A DNA stretch of 32,578 nucleotides from a virus. Below are positions 7,151 through 13,398 of this stretch, one piece after another. The translations under genes were made by a program, and so were the position numbers. The notes under the pieces are model-generated. The model made no database searches. It was not told where the DNA came from and saw only the letters and a program-made list of their open reading frames with translations. Positions within the stretch are counted from its first letter, which is position 1, and every line of letters starts with the position of its first letter. The DNA is taken from positions 1-32,578 of IMG/VR virus record IMGVR_UViG_3300030331_000786. One strand, given 5' to 3'.

Positions 7151-8003
7151 GCTCTGCCTCCATAATTTGTCTACCAATCAACTCTGGTATCTGAGGCACT
7201 ACCGCGTTACCTAAGCATTTAAGTCTGTGTGACCTAGAGGGAACCCCATTAGCCACTCGACCCACGTTGGGTTCAATGTCCCAGTTAGCCACTGCTCTGA
7301 TGATTCGCCTCTCACAAATGGGTGGTTTCCCAGCATTGATTTCATATTGCCCTCCGGCGTTCCCGCCGCATCCTCGTTTGCTGTTGGCGTCGGCAGAACG
7401 TGAAAGGCTACTTGTGCTGCTAAGTGGCCCTGACCTCTTGGCTTTAGCCGGTAATACTCTTTCAAGCTCGCTTGCATCGAGGCCGATTGGCTGCTTGCAG
7501 ACGTTGGGGTAAGCCACAATCCAGACCCTATCTCTGTGATGGTGGGCGCCAATCGCGGAAGCTGGTATACAGTGCCACTCCGCATCGTACCCGACCGAGG
7601 AAATGTCCCATAAAACTCGCTTAAACCAATCTCCCCCGTCTCCAGTAAGCAGGTTTGTGACGTTTTCAAAGATGGCGTATCGGGGTCGAACGTCCCCAAG
7701 AAGACGGGCGCACTCTGACCACAACCCACTGCGCTCTGCATGAATTCCTTTTTGGCTTCCTGCAACGGAGATGTCTTGGCATGGGAATCCCCCTGTGATG
7801 ACATCGACTTCAATTCCATCGGAAATAAGTCTGTCTGCTGTGATTCGTCTGACATCATCATAAATCGGCACTCCTGGCCAGTTCTTTTTCAATACCTTCT
7901 GCGCGTAATCGTCTATCTCACAAAAGGCTGCGGTTTCGAATCCAGCGGCCTCTAAACCAAGGGCAAAACCGCCGATTCCGCTGAACAAATCCAAGACTTT
8001 CAT
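7137..8003 (-). CDS. dcm: DNA (cytosine-5) methyltransferase
   Basis: 288 residues with the C5-methyltransferase motifs in order: motif I DLFSGIGGFALGL (5-17) for S-adenosylmethionine binding, motif IV GGFPCQDIS with catalytic C75, motif VI FENV (E113), motif VIII HHHRDRVWIVA (153-164), and motifs IX-X NGVPSRSHRLKCLGNAVVP (252-270). The target-recognition region between 165 and 245 is short, and its specificity cannot be read. No restriction enzyme lies nearby, so protection from host restriction or control of phage DNA is likely. The gene is also open in a second frame for 216 codons, described separately. The start has a weak ribosome binding site. Confidence 0.93.
   Translation of the reverse strand: MKVLDLFSGIGGFALGLEAAGFETAAFCEIDDYAQKVLKKNWPGVPIYDDVRRITADRLISDGIEVDVITGGFPCQDISVAGSQKGIHAERSGLWSECARLLGDVRPRYAIFENVTNLLTGDGGDWFKRVLWDISSVGYDAEWHCIPASAIGAHHHRDRVWIVAYPNVCKQPIGLDASELERVLPAKAKRSGPLSSTSSLSRSADANSKRGCGGNAGGQYEINAGKPPICERRIIRAVANWDIEPNVGRVANGVPSRSHRLKCLGNAVVPQIPELIGRQIMEAERGRP
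7211..7861 (-). CDS. Overprinted frame inside the methyltransferase gene, 216 aa
   Basis: This frame lies entirely within the methyltransferase gene on the same strand, shifted relative to it. It is not the usual random shadow. Its peptide has segments I recognise as recurrent in phage and bacterial proteins: HAKTSPLQE, the YGTFPRSGTMRSGTVYQLP region, GSGLWLTPTSAS, VLPTPTANEDAAGTPEGN, and the ending NPTWVEWLMGFPLGHTDL. These are produced by the same bases that encode methyltransferase motifs IV to X. The start would be one of three ATGs at 7861, with no good ribosome binding site. Either a true overlapping gene or a frame forced by the conserved methyltransferase codons. Expression is unproven. 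Confidence 0.35.
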   Translation of the reverse strand: MMMSDESQQTDLFPMELKSMSSQGDSHAKTSPLQEAKKEFMQSAVGCGQSAPVFLGTFDPDTPSLKTSQTCLLETGEIGLSEFYGTFPRSGTMRSGTVYQLPRLAPTITEIGSGLWLTPTSASSQSASMQASLKEYYRLKPRGQGHLAAQVAFHVLPTPTANEDAAGTPEGNMKSMLGNHPFVRGESSEQWLTGTLNPTWVEWLMGFPLGHTDLNA

Positions 8004-8045
8004 GATTTTTCAGCCCAAATAAAAAAGTCAATCAAATCAAGAATA

Positions 8046-8120
8046 TGCCCACTTGGCCCACTTGGCCCCAATTTTTGGGGGCCGCCCCCTAAAACACGGG
8101 CAATGTGGGCAATGTGGGCA
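8046..8120. repeat. Long imperfect inverted repeat with tandem GGGC/GCCC units
   Basis: Between the ATPase end and the methyltransferase start. TGCCCAC at 8046 pairs with GTGGGCA at 8114. The left arm holds two CCCACTTGG copies and the right arm two GGGCAATGT copies plus a partial. The centre forms a tight hairpin GGCCCCAA-ttt-TTGGGGgCC (8064-8083). It occupies most of the only 145-bp gap in the leftward operon. It may be a terminator or attenuator, an mRNA processing site, or a replication signal. No T-run follows directly on the minus strand. Confidence 0.7.
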
Positions 8121-8148
8121 AACCGATGATTTTGTTGGAGTTTTTTTC

Positions 8149-9324
8149 TCACCACTTTTCCCCCTGCCAACGGTAAAGTTTTGCATTGTTTGTGGGATTT
8201 CTGCGGAGTTTCAAGATATTGTTCTTCAGCAAATCCATGCAGTTACGCAGGGTCTTTTTCGTGCATTCGTTAGGGTTCATATGTTCGTCTGACAGAAGTC
8301 TGAATAACTCAGCCTGACTATATTCAGCGCCGCCGCTCATAACGGACTCAAGAAATAACACTTCGTCCTCATACTTAGAAAAAGCCTTTCCTACATTGAT
8401 CTGCGCCGTCTGCTTCTTCTTCAAATCGCTGATGTCATCTTCATCAAGGAACTCAACAGAATCGACTGACTCTTCATAGCCGACCGTCTCATTGGTCTGC
8501 TTGTATCGGAACCCGCCAGAAAAAGAGATTTGCTTGCGATCCTTCTCGTTAATAACCAGAAGCTCTTGGTGGTCCGCGAACTTGTCGTTTAGGGGGTCTA
8601 GGCCAAACATATTGTCTACGTCAGCCTTGAGGTCGCCTACGCCTTCGTAAATTAAGCGACCGTCCAGCGATCGGTGCTTGTTACAGTGACCCAAAAGAAT
8701 GATGGTGCCACCTTCTGCTGCGAACTGCCTGAAAACGTGCAATATGTCTCTCATGTCGCCCTTGTTCAATACTGGCGCAAACTTCTTCAAGGTATCGCAA
8801 ATGACAATCTTGCCGTCAGCGTGACCCTCTAGGCGTATCATGTTCAGTAGGCCCAAGGCATCTTGGGTGGTGCGTAGGCCAGGATCTTGGCTTGTAGCTA
8901 AGGTGATCATTGACATCCCGTGCTTCTGACCCATCTTTGCCTTCTGTACTACACCTCTGGCCCCGTCATCTTCGTTGAAATAGATAACGTCTGAGCCTTT
9001 GATGAGGTTGTTGCGGATTGATTTAAACAGGCTACCCAGAATCCATACCGTCTTACCGGCCCCAGATGGCGCGTAGACGAGTGTTACGGTTCCGGTAGTA
9101 ATCATGCCTGAGATTACTTCGCGTTCGTTAGCGAGCCTCTCCTCAAGCTCTGCGATGCGATGATTGGTGGACGCGGCTTGCAGTCTAGCCAGAGATGACA
9201 TCATTGGTTGTGCATTGCCATTCATGCCGACTGAGTGCCGCTCGTAATCTGAATAGTCTGATTGATAACTCCTGGCTGATTTGATCTCTGATATTTTATT
9301 CATTAGATCGTCGTCACGAGACAC
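8149..9324 (-). CDS. RepA/RecA-fold AAA ATPase, probable replicative helicase
   Basis: 391 residues from the GTG at 9324, which has AGGAGG 9 nt upstream. The longer TTG at 9342 would encode that site as Arg-Arg. Walker A APSGAGKT lies at 85-92, the Walker B-like IVICDT at about 173-178, and a sensor-type IILLGHCNKH at about 208-217. This is the pattern of the AAA_25/RepA-like hexameric helicase family. The C-terminal third is charged and may be a winged-helix DNA-binding part (AEYSQAELFRLLSDE). It overlaps the primase-domain gene by 11 nt, so the pair likely acts as a split primase-helicase in phage replication. Confidence 0.78.
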   Translation of the reverse strand: MSRDDDLMNKISEIKSARSYQSDYSDYERHSVGMNGNAQPMMSSLARLQAASTNHRIAELEERLANEREVISGMITTGTVTLVYAPSGAGKTVWILGSLFKSIRNNLIKGSDVIYFNEDDGARGVVQKAKMGQKHGMSMITLATSQDPGLRTTQDALGLLNMIRLEGHADGKIVICDTLKKFAPVLNKGDMRDILHVFRQFAAEGGTIILLGHCNKHRSLDGRLIYEGVGDLKADVDNMFGLDPLNDKFADHQELLVINEKDRKQISFSGGFRYKQTNETVGYEESVDSVEFLDEDDISDLKKKQTAQINVGKAFSKYEDEVLFLESVMSGGAEYSQAELFRLLSDEHMNPNECTKKTLRNCMDLLKNNILKLRRNPTNNAKLYRWQGEKW

Positions 9325-9805
9325 AGTAAGCATCCTCCTCAACGACCTTATATCGCCATGCTGAATGATTTTTTAACACCTTTACGAACTCCTGAAGTTT
9401 GTTCACATCCATACCTTTTAGTTTTTCTCCGCGCCTGAAAGCGCCGTGATAGACCAGACACCAGTGCATCATGTAATCGAGGTCATCGGCAGAATAGTCC
9501 CGCACCCAAGTTGTGGAATTTTCAGCCCACATGCCCTGACTCCGTAAGGCGTTCAGAACTTCATCTTGAGTACAACCACTGAAGCAATGCACAAGGATCT
9601 TGTCATCAGCCTCAGTGATTGTCAGGCTGGGATTGCGATCGTCATGTGCGGGGCAGCAGGCAACATACTCAAACCGGCCGACCTGCTTGAACTTAGGTAA
9701 ATTAGATAGCTTGTTTAATATGCTGGCAGGACTTTCGCGCTGTACTTCTTTTCGCGTCTCACCAAATGGACTAAAGCCCAAAGGACCATTTTTATTTTCT
9801 GCCAC
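9314..9805 (-). CDS. Primase-type CHC2 zinc-finger protein
   Basis: 163 residues. The motif CCPAHDDRNPSLTI followed by ILVHCFSGCTQDEV supplies C51, H54, C74 and C78, the zinc ligands of the DNA primase CHC2 domain that reads template sequence. No TOPRIM catalytic core follows; after residue 90 there is only a helical tail. It therefore looks like a stand-alone primase DNA-recognition subunit working with the adjacent ATPase. Start GTG at 9805 has AGGGG 7 nt upstream. First gene of the leftward replication and recombination operon, divergent from the annealing-protein gene at 9979. Confidence 0.8.
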   Translation of the reverse strand: MAENKNGPLGFSPFGETRKEVQRESPASILNKLSNLPKFKQVGRFEYVACCPAHDDRNPSLTITEADDKILVHCFSGCTQDEVLNALRSQGMWAENSTTWVRDYSADDLDYMMHWCLVYHGAFRRGEKLKGMDVNKLQEFVKVLKNHSAWRYKVVEEDAYCVS

Positions 9806-9978
9806 CTTTCAACCCCTGTTTGTTGGCGGAACCTCTAACTCTGGATCAGTGATTTCAGAATGTCAATAAATGTCTAACATTTTTTAATGTCTGGCGCATA
9901 TCTCAAACTGTTATAAGGTGTTGCGCTGTTATAATCAATACGGTAATATCGGCATTGGTCAACAAAGGAGGGAAAAGT
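9806..9978. promoter_or_regulatory. Divergent promoter region of the replication blocks
   Basis: A 173-bp AT-rich gap between the leftward primase gene and the rightward annealing-protein gene. A perfect -10 hexamer TATAAT lies at 9930-9935 (rightward), but its -35 is poor. The 9-mer CTGTTATAA occurs twice 18 bp apart (9908 and 9926). Leftward, TTGACA occurs on the minus strand near 9859-9864. AATGTC is repeated three times, including a palindromic AATGTctAACATT. These look like overlapping promoters with operator sites. Confidence 0.5.
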
Positions 9979-10635
9979 ATGGCCGATAAAAACAAAGGTG
10001 AAGTTGAGATCCACGGTAAGGTATACCTAACGGTTGCCAGGAGGATTGATGACTTCAGAAAATCGGTAGAGTTCACGGATTGGTCAATTGAAAGCGAGCT
10101 GGTCAGCGCCGATGAGTCAATGGTCGTGATGAAGTCAACCATCAGGGATTCGGATGGGAAGGTTGCAGCCACCGGATTTGCAGAAGAGAACAGAAGCTTT
10201 GGAAAGATCAACAAGACTTCAGCCCTTGAGAACGCCGAAACCTCAGCGGTAGGACGGGCGCTAGCATTTCTGGGGTTAGGTGGTACTGAGATTGCGAGTG
10301 CTGATGAGGTGGCTGGAGCCATAAACCAACAAAAGCAAATAGAGGCAGATGAACATCTTTTAGCCCACGCAAACGCAGTTCACAAATACTTTGATGACAT
10401 AGTTTCCATCAAGGAAAGCATAGCCAATGAGGACTTTATCAGCGCCGGTGGTGCATGGTTTGACTTACATAACAAAGCCTCAGAAGAAGAATTGCAGGCT
10501 TTGAAAAGGGCTAGAAACAAGGGCGGTATTTGGTCAACTCATGAAACAGGGCTGCTAAGGCCTGATGGTGAGGTTTCAAGGGTTAGAGCCTCAATGATTA
10601 AGCAAGAATCAACAATAAAGGAGAACGCTGCATGA
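9979..10635 (+). CDS. Putative single-strand annealing protein (Rad52/Erf-like)
   Basis: 218 residues from the ATG at 9979, which has AGGAGG 8 nt upstream; the earlier in-frame GTG has none. A beta-rich N-terminal half leads into a segment with NKTSALENAETSAVGRALAF and then LGLGG (residues 78-102). That 'EN.ETSA.GRALA..G' pattern recurs in phage recombinases and single-strand annealing proteins of the Rad52/Erf type. The C-terminal half is helical. The next gene is an SSB-like protein, coupled by ATGA, the usual partner. Family membership is from memory of the motif; no profile search was made. Confidence 0.55.
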   Translation: MADKNKGEVEIHGKVYLTVARRIDDFRKSVEFTDWSIESELVSADESMVVMKSTIRDSDGKVAATGFAEENRSFGKINKTSALENAETSAVGRALAFLGLGGTEIASADEVAGAINQQKQIEADEHLLAHANAVHKYFDDIVSIKESIANEDFISAGGAWFDLHNKASEEELQALKRARNKGGIWSTHETGLLRPDGEVSRVRASMIKQESTIKENAA

Positions 10636-10904
10636 ATGAAGAAAAAGATTTTGTTGACGGCATGATCGTGAAACGACCTCACGACAATGCTCCAGATTTT
10701 ATAAAAGCAAACATCTCCATAAAACTCGATGACTTCAAGGGCTGGATTGGTCAGTTTGTTAAGAGCAATCCTGGCGATGAATGGATCAACATCGACATCA
10801 AAGAATCCAAAAAGGGTACGCTGTACGCGGAGCGCAATACTTACAAGCCTGAGAAAAAGCAGGCCGCACCAGAACCCAGCAAGGACGATGATATTCCTTG
10901 GTAA
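10632..10904 (+). CDS. Small single-stranded DNA-binding-like protein with acidic IPW tail
   Basis: 90 residues. Start overlaps the upstream stop (ATGA), with AAGGAG 9 nt before it. The C-terminus is a disordered Lys/Pro-rich linker ending DDDIPW. This is very close to the DDDIPF tip by which bacterial SSB recruits repair and replication enzymes. The body is too short for a full OB fold of the usual SSB length (about 110 residues), though alternating beta-like segments (ANISIKLDDF, EWINIDIKESK, GTLYAER) are compatible with a reduced one. Neighbourhood supports a role in ssDNA handling. A strong double hairpin follows. Confidence 0.6.
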   Translation: MNEEKDFVDGMIVKRPHDNAPDFIKANISIKLDDFKGWIGQFVKSNPGDEWINIDIKESKKGTLYAERNTYKPEKKQAAPEPSKDDDIPW

Positions 10905-10915
10905 CAACACTAACC

Positions 10916-10973
10916 CTGCCAGCAACCGGATGCGGCTGGCAGTCTTTGCCCCAGATTTTCTGGGGCTTTTTTT
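10916..10973 (+). terminator. Tandem hairpins with intrinsic terminator
   Basis: First, a perfect 8-bp stem CTGCCAGC / GCTGGCAG (10916-10942). Then GCCCCAG-atttt-CTGGGGC (10948-10966) followed by seven T residues. The second is a textbook Rho-independent terminator after the SSB-like gene. The next gene's ribosome binding site starts right after the T-run, so any expression of it needs readthrough or a local promoter. Confidence 0.88.
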
Positions 10974-10984
10974 AAGGAGAAACC

Positions 10985-11230
10985 ATGTCTGACGATTACT
11001 TGTACTACCGCGACCTTTTCAACATCTTCAAGGTTTACACCACCCCTAAGCTCAAGCGTGTTCTGGAAGCCAACGGCATCCCTTACCGCCAGGATGGCAA
11101 GGGTAAACCGTTCTGTTCACGATCTGCTATCGAGGGCGAGGCCACTGATAACGTCAGCTTGCCAGAATCTATGGATAATATGGACAAGCTGATCAGTGAT
11201 TTCCCCACCAGCGTAACGGTTCAGGAGTGA
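10985..11230 (+). CDS. DUF4224-like small protein
   Basis: 81 residues. The segment LKRVLEANGIPYRQDGKGKP resembles DUF4224, a short phage domain ('L...GI.y..g..G.P.v.r') that often precedes a tyrosine integrase and may act as a small DNA-binding or excisionase-like protein. No integrase is present here, so it is either a remnant of a lost lysogeny module or has another job. AAGGAG lies 5 nt before the ATG, directly behind the terminator T-run. Its stop overlaps the next start as GTGA. Confidence 0.55.
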   Translation: MSDDYLYYRDLFNIFKVYTTPKLKRVLEANGIPYRQDGKGKPFCSRSAIEGEATDNVSLPESMDNMDKLISDFPTSVTVQE

Positions 11231-11364
11231 GCAACGATCGGGGCAGTTGGAAGGATCAGGTGCCTGAGTTCCTACTGCCCTTGATTCTGGTGTTTGTCAT
11301 ATCTATGGCAATTCTATCCACAGCAGATGACGTTGTGATATCTGGATTTTATTTTTTTAGATAA
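11227..11364 (+). CDS. Small single-helix membrane peptide, 45 aa
   Basis: Starts at GTG in a GTGA overlap with the previous stop, with CAGGAG just before it. The product has a short charged N-terminus (SNDRGSWKD), a membrane helix at about residues 14-31 (EFLLPLILVFVISMAIL) and a short aromatic tail. Size and topology fit a phage membrane effector, antiholin or superinfection-exclusion peptide, but no family is recognised. It is immediately followed by the three-unit structured repeat. Confidence 0.55.
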   Translation: MSNDRGSWKDQVPEFLLPLILVFVISMAILSTADDVVISGFYFFR

Positions 11365-11575
11365 GGCGCAACGATTGTATCCATCGGGACGTTGCCAACC
11401 GACCATTTAGGGATGGGAGTCCCTTGGATTCGGGAGCGGCGATTTTGTCCATCGGGACGCCGCCGACCGATCATCGGGCAAGGAGTGCCGCCCTGGACGA
11501 AACAAGACGGCGATTTTGCTCACTGGGGCGCCGCCAACCAGCCAACAGGCGAGGGGATCGCCTTGAGCTAAGAAG
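11365..11575 (+). ncRNA. Three tandem copies of a two-hairpin unit, candidate structured RNA
   Basis: Units begin near 11368, 11436 and 11507 (68 and 71 nt apart, not multiples of three). Hairpin I has stems GCAACG/CGTTGC, GCGGCG/CGCCGC and CGGCG/CGCCG, so pairing is preserved while bases change. Each has a 6-nt bulge on the 5' side (ATTGTA, ATTTTG, ATTTTG), an inner TCC/GGA or CTC/GGG stem and a tetraloop. Hairpin II stems are AGGGA/TCCCT, GGCA/TGCC and AGGCGA/TCGCCT, with purine loops TGGGAG, AGGAG and GGGGA. The strand is inferred from the loops and the upstream operon. The 77-codon frame across it is judged spurious. Confidence 0.6.
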
Positions 11576-11598
11576 AGTTTATAACACCTTTTCGTTGT

Positions 11599-11877
11599 TT
11601 AACAATCACCGTGATCCGACCAATGATAATCAGCGCCAGAAACCTCATCATCTATAAGATCCATGATGTAGTCAAAGTTTACTAGGCTGCTGATATCGAC
11701 CGGCCCTTCAGCGCCAGCGATCCGCGTTGTTACCTTTACAAGCTCACAATTCTGGGGCTCCGCGTCACCGTCACCCGCATTGATGATGTAATGAATCTGC
11801 ACATCGCAGGCCATCCAATCACAATCAAGTTCGGCTTCCAGTACATGAATGCAACCGTACAAACTAGCAACACCCAT
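11599..11877 (-). CDS. Hypothetical acidic protein, 92 aa
   Basis: Very acidic, with several Cys (DCDWMACDV) and a C-terminal HWSDHGDC that could bind metal, but no named family. ATG at 11877 has GGAGG 7 nt upstream, lying at the end of the previous gene. It is the last gene of the leftward accessory block and faces the rightward block across the structured repeat. Function unknown. Confidence 0.6.
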   Translation of the reverse strand: MGVASLYGCIHVLEAELDCDWMACDVQIHYIINAGDGDAEPQNCELVKVTTRIAGAEGPVDISSLVNFDYIMDLIDDEVSGADYHWSDHGDC

Positions 11878-11879
11878 GA

Positions 11880-12086
11880 TTACGCCTCCGTCCTGATTTT
11901 TTCGTACAGCGCCTCAAGGTGTACCAGCGCCACGTCTAAGCCAGTTTCCTTGCCGCGCAAGTAACCCTCCATCGAGCGATCGTCTTGTGACATCGCCTGT
12001 TGTAGCTTCAGCAGCGCATCCTGATGCAGTTCTTTGACTCTTCTCAGAGACCAATCTACTTCGGTTAACGTGTCAAACTTGCTCAT
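11880..12086 (-). CDS. Hypothetical helical protein, 68 aa
   Basis: Almost entirely helical and charged (SLRRVKELHQDALLKLQQ region and VALVHLEALYEKI), so probably a short coiled coil. ATG at 12086 overlaps the upstream stop as ATGA, with AGGGGGTGAAGC before it. That is the same start context used by most genes of this block (purine-rich AGGGG, then A/G-rich spacer ending CA before ATG). Function unknown. Confidence 0.6.
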   Translation of the reverse strand: MSKFDTLTEVDWSLRRVKELHQDALLKLQQAMSQDDRSMEGYLRGKETGLDVALVHLEALYEKIRTEA

Positions 12087-12442
12087 TGCTTCACCCCCTG
12101 TAGTCGATCGACGATCATGCCCGTATCACGTAGCGCCATCGCTACATCATCGGATGGGTTGCGTACCTTTCCCAACCAATCCTGGGCAGCCTCAAGGCTG
12201 GCGATCGCCTCCGCAATACGGAACCGATTTACCTTCGCCAGATCCTCCGGTGATATGGGTGCGTGAGTAACGCGCCTTTCAATATCGGGGAACAAACTGC
12301 GTGAGGTACTGCGGAGCATGTCGGGATATATATCGTCATCGCTTCGCGTAATGTCCCGCGCATGACATAGCAACGCCTCGCACTCCGATTCTGTGAGTTC
12401 TGGGCATACCTTGCCCACATAATAAACGTCTAGGTTTTGCAT
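12083..12442 (-). CDS. Hypothetical protein, 119 aa
   Basis: The ATG at 12442 is chosen because GAGGGTGAAACA precedes it; an upstream in-frame start at 12493 lacks a site. The product reads MQNLDVYYVGKVCPELTESE at its start and has a helical C-terminal half containing AIASLEAAQDWLGKVRNP. No recognised domain. A short near-palindrome AGTGccgacaacatgccgaCACT (12465-12486) lies just upstream. Coupled to the 68-aa gene below it. Confidence 0.6.
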   Translation of the reverse strand: MQNLDVYYVGKVCPELTESECEALLCHARDITRSDDDIYPDMLRSTSRSLFPDIERRVTHAPISPEDLAKVNRFRIAEAIASLEAAQDWLGKVRNPSDDVAMALRDTGMIVDRLQGVKQ

Positions 12443-12506
12443 TGTTTCACCCTCTTTTGTTGATAGTGCCGACAACATGCCGACACTTTGCAAAGTTTAC
12501 CAATGT

Positions 12507-13148
12507 TTACCAAACAAAGCCAGCAGACTCTACCACTTCGCGGAACTCCTCCAGCAGGCCATCGAGCCTAGCGGTGAGTGCTTCCTTGCTCTGCAACTGC
12601 TCAAGTGTGGCGTCAGGCCAATTTGCGGCACTCCTGGCGGCGTCAATGTCTGGGGTCTTTCCCTCGCCAACTCTACAGCGGGGGATATATGTTATATCGC
12701 CATCATTCGCGGGCCTCTCAAGCGCTTTGATGTCACGCATTCCAACAATACTGTGCATATTGCACTGTCCGTCTAGTACCTTTGGTTCCCACAAATACAG
12801 GCCATCGCGGGTTTTTATCTTTTGAACTTCTCCCGCTTTTAGGCCCCAGTGATCACGGTCGCTGGCGAGGTAGGTTGTGTTTGCGATGTAGTGCAGCGGG
12901 CCATCGGTAGACACTAAGTGCCATCTAATCAGGTGCGCGAATTCTGGGAAGTGTTCGCGGATCTCATCATGCAGGCACCCGCCCCAATCAATACCGCGCC
13001 CGCGTATGTCTGCCGTAATTGAAAACGTGTTGTGGCCGTTTCCGCATCGGTCATCGAATCGTATGGTGACGGTCATCTTGCAGGGTACGCCGTCGATTTC
13101 CACTTGCTTGGTAAATTGTTCTTGCTGGCTGTTTATCAATGTAGTCAT
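12507..13148 (-). CDS. Conserved phage hypothetical protein, 213 aa
   Basis: Start ATG at 13148 follows AAGGGGAAAAACA. The segment RWHLVSTDGPLHYIANTTYL followed by ASDRDHWGLKAGE is one I recognise from many unrelated phages of Proteobacteria, so the family is widespread though uncharacterised. The N-terminal part is beta-rich (VTIRFDDRCGNGHNTFSIT); the C-terminus after residue 165 is a helical tail. No catalytic motif is obvious apart from conserved His and Asp. In phages such proteins usually sit in early accessory blocks like this one. Confidence 0.7.
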   Translation of the reverse strand: MTTLINSQQEQFTKQVEIDGVPCKMTVTIRFDDRCGNGHNTFSITADIRGRGIDWGGCLHDEIREHFPEFAHLIRWHLVSTDGPLHYIANTTYLASDRDHWGLKAGEVQKIKTRDGLYLWEPKVLDGQCNMHSIVGMRDIKALERPANDGDITYIPRCRVGEGKTPDIDAARSAANWPDATLEQLQSKEALTARLDGLLEEFREVVESAGFVW

Positions 13149-13174
13149 TGTTTTTCCCCTTGATTGGTTGAATC

Positions 13175-13212
13175 TGGGCGGTATGCCCATCAATACGGCC
13201 CACATGGGGCCG
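13175..13212 (-). promoter_or_regulatory. Paired hairpins in the leader of the 213-aa gene
   Basis: TGGGC-ggtat-GCCCA (13175-13189) and CGGCCC-acatg-GGGCCG (13196-13212) lie between the 40-aa gene and the 213-aa gene start at 13148. Neither has a T-run on the minus side, so mRNA structure or an operator is more likely than termination. Confidence 0.5.
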
Positions 13213-13264
13213 AATTAATTGGCGCACTTTCAGCAATATTTTTTGACCAGGTAATCCGCTAGAT

Positions 13265-13387
13265 TCAAATCTCCGTTAATACGTTAACGTGCGTGAACAA
13301 CCCGCGCAGCATTTCGCGGATAATGAAAGTCACTGGGAAGTCAAATTCTCGACCATTCCGCCATGTGCATTTAATATATGAAATCAC
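13265..13387 (-). CDS. Small hypothetical protein, 40 aa
   Basis: Starts at GTG (13387) with GGGGAGG 5 nt upstream, one of the best ribosome binding sites in the block, and begins 11 nt after the upstream gene's stop. The product is short and basic/hydrophobic (MISYIKCTWRNGREFDFPVT then FIIREMLRGLF). Without it there would be an unexplained gap here. Function unknown. Confidence 0.5.
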   Translation of the reverse strand: MISYIKCTWRNGREFDFPVTFIIREMLRGLFTHVNVLTEI

Positions 13388-13398
13388 TATGCCCTCCC

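Noticed and set aside
7925-7945. TTCGAATCC resembling a tRNA T-loop.
   Set aside because: It lies in the methyltransferase reading frame and no cloverleaf stems flank it. No tRNA gene was found elsewhere.
10985-11364. Possible integrase or lysogeny module because of the DUF4224-like gene.
   Set aside because: No tyrosine or serine recombinase motif, repressor or attachment-site duplication is seen in the genome.
11424-11657. Rightward 77-codon open frame across the structured units.
   Set aside because: The repeat period (68 and 71 nt) is not a multiple of three, there is no ribosome binding site, and it runs into the convergent gene.
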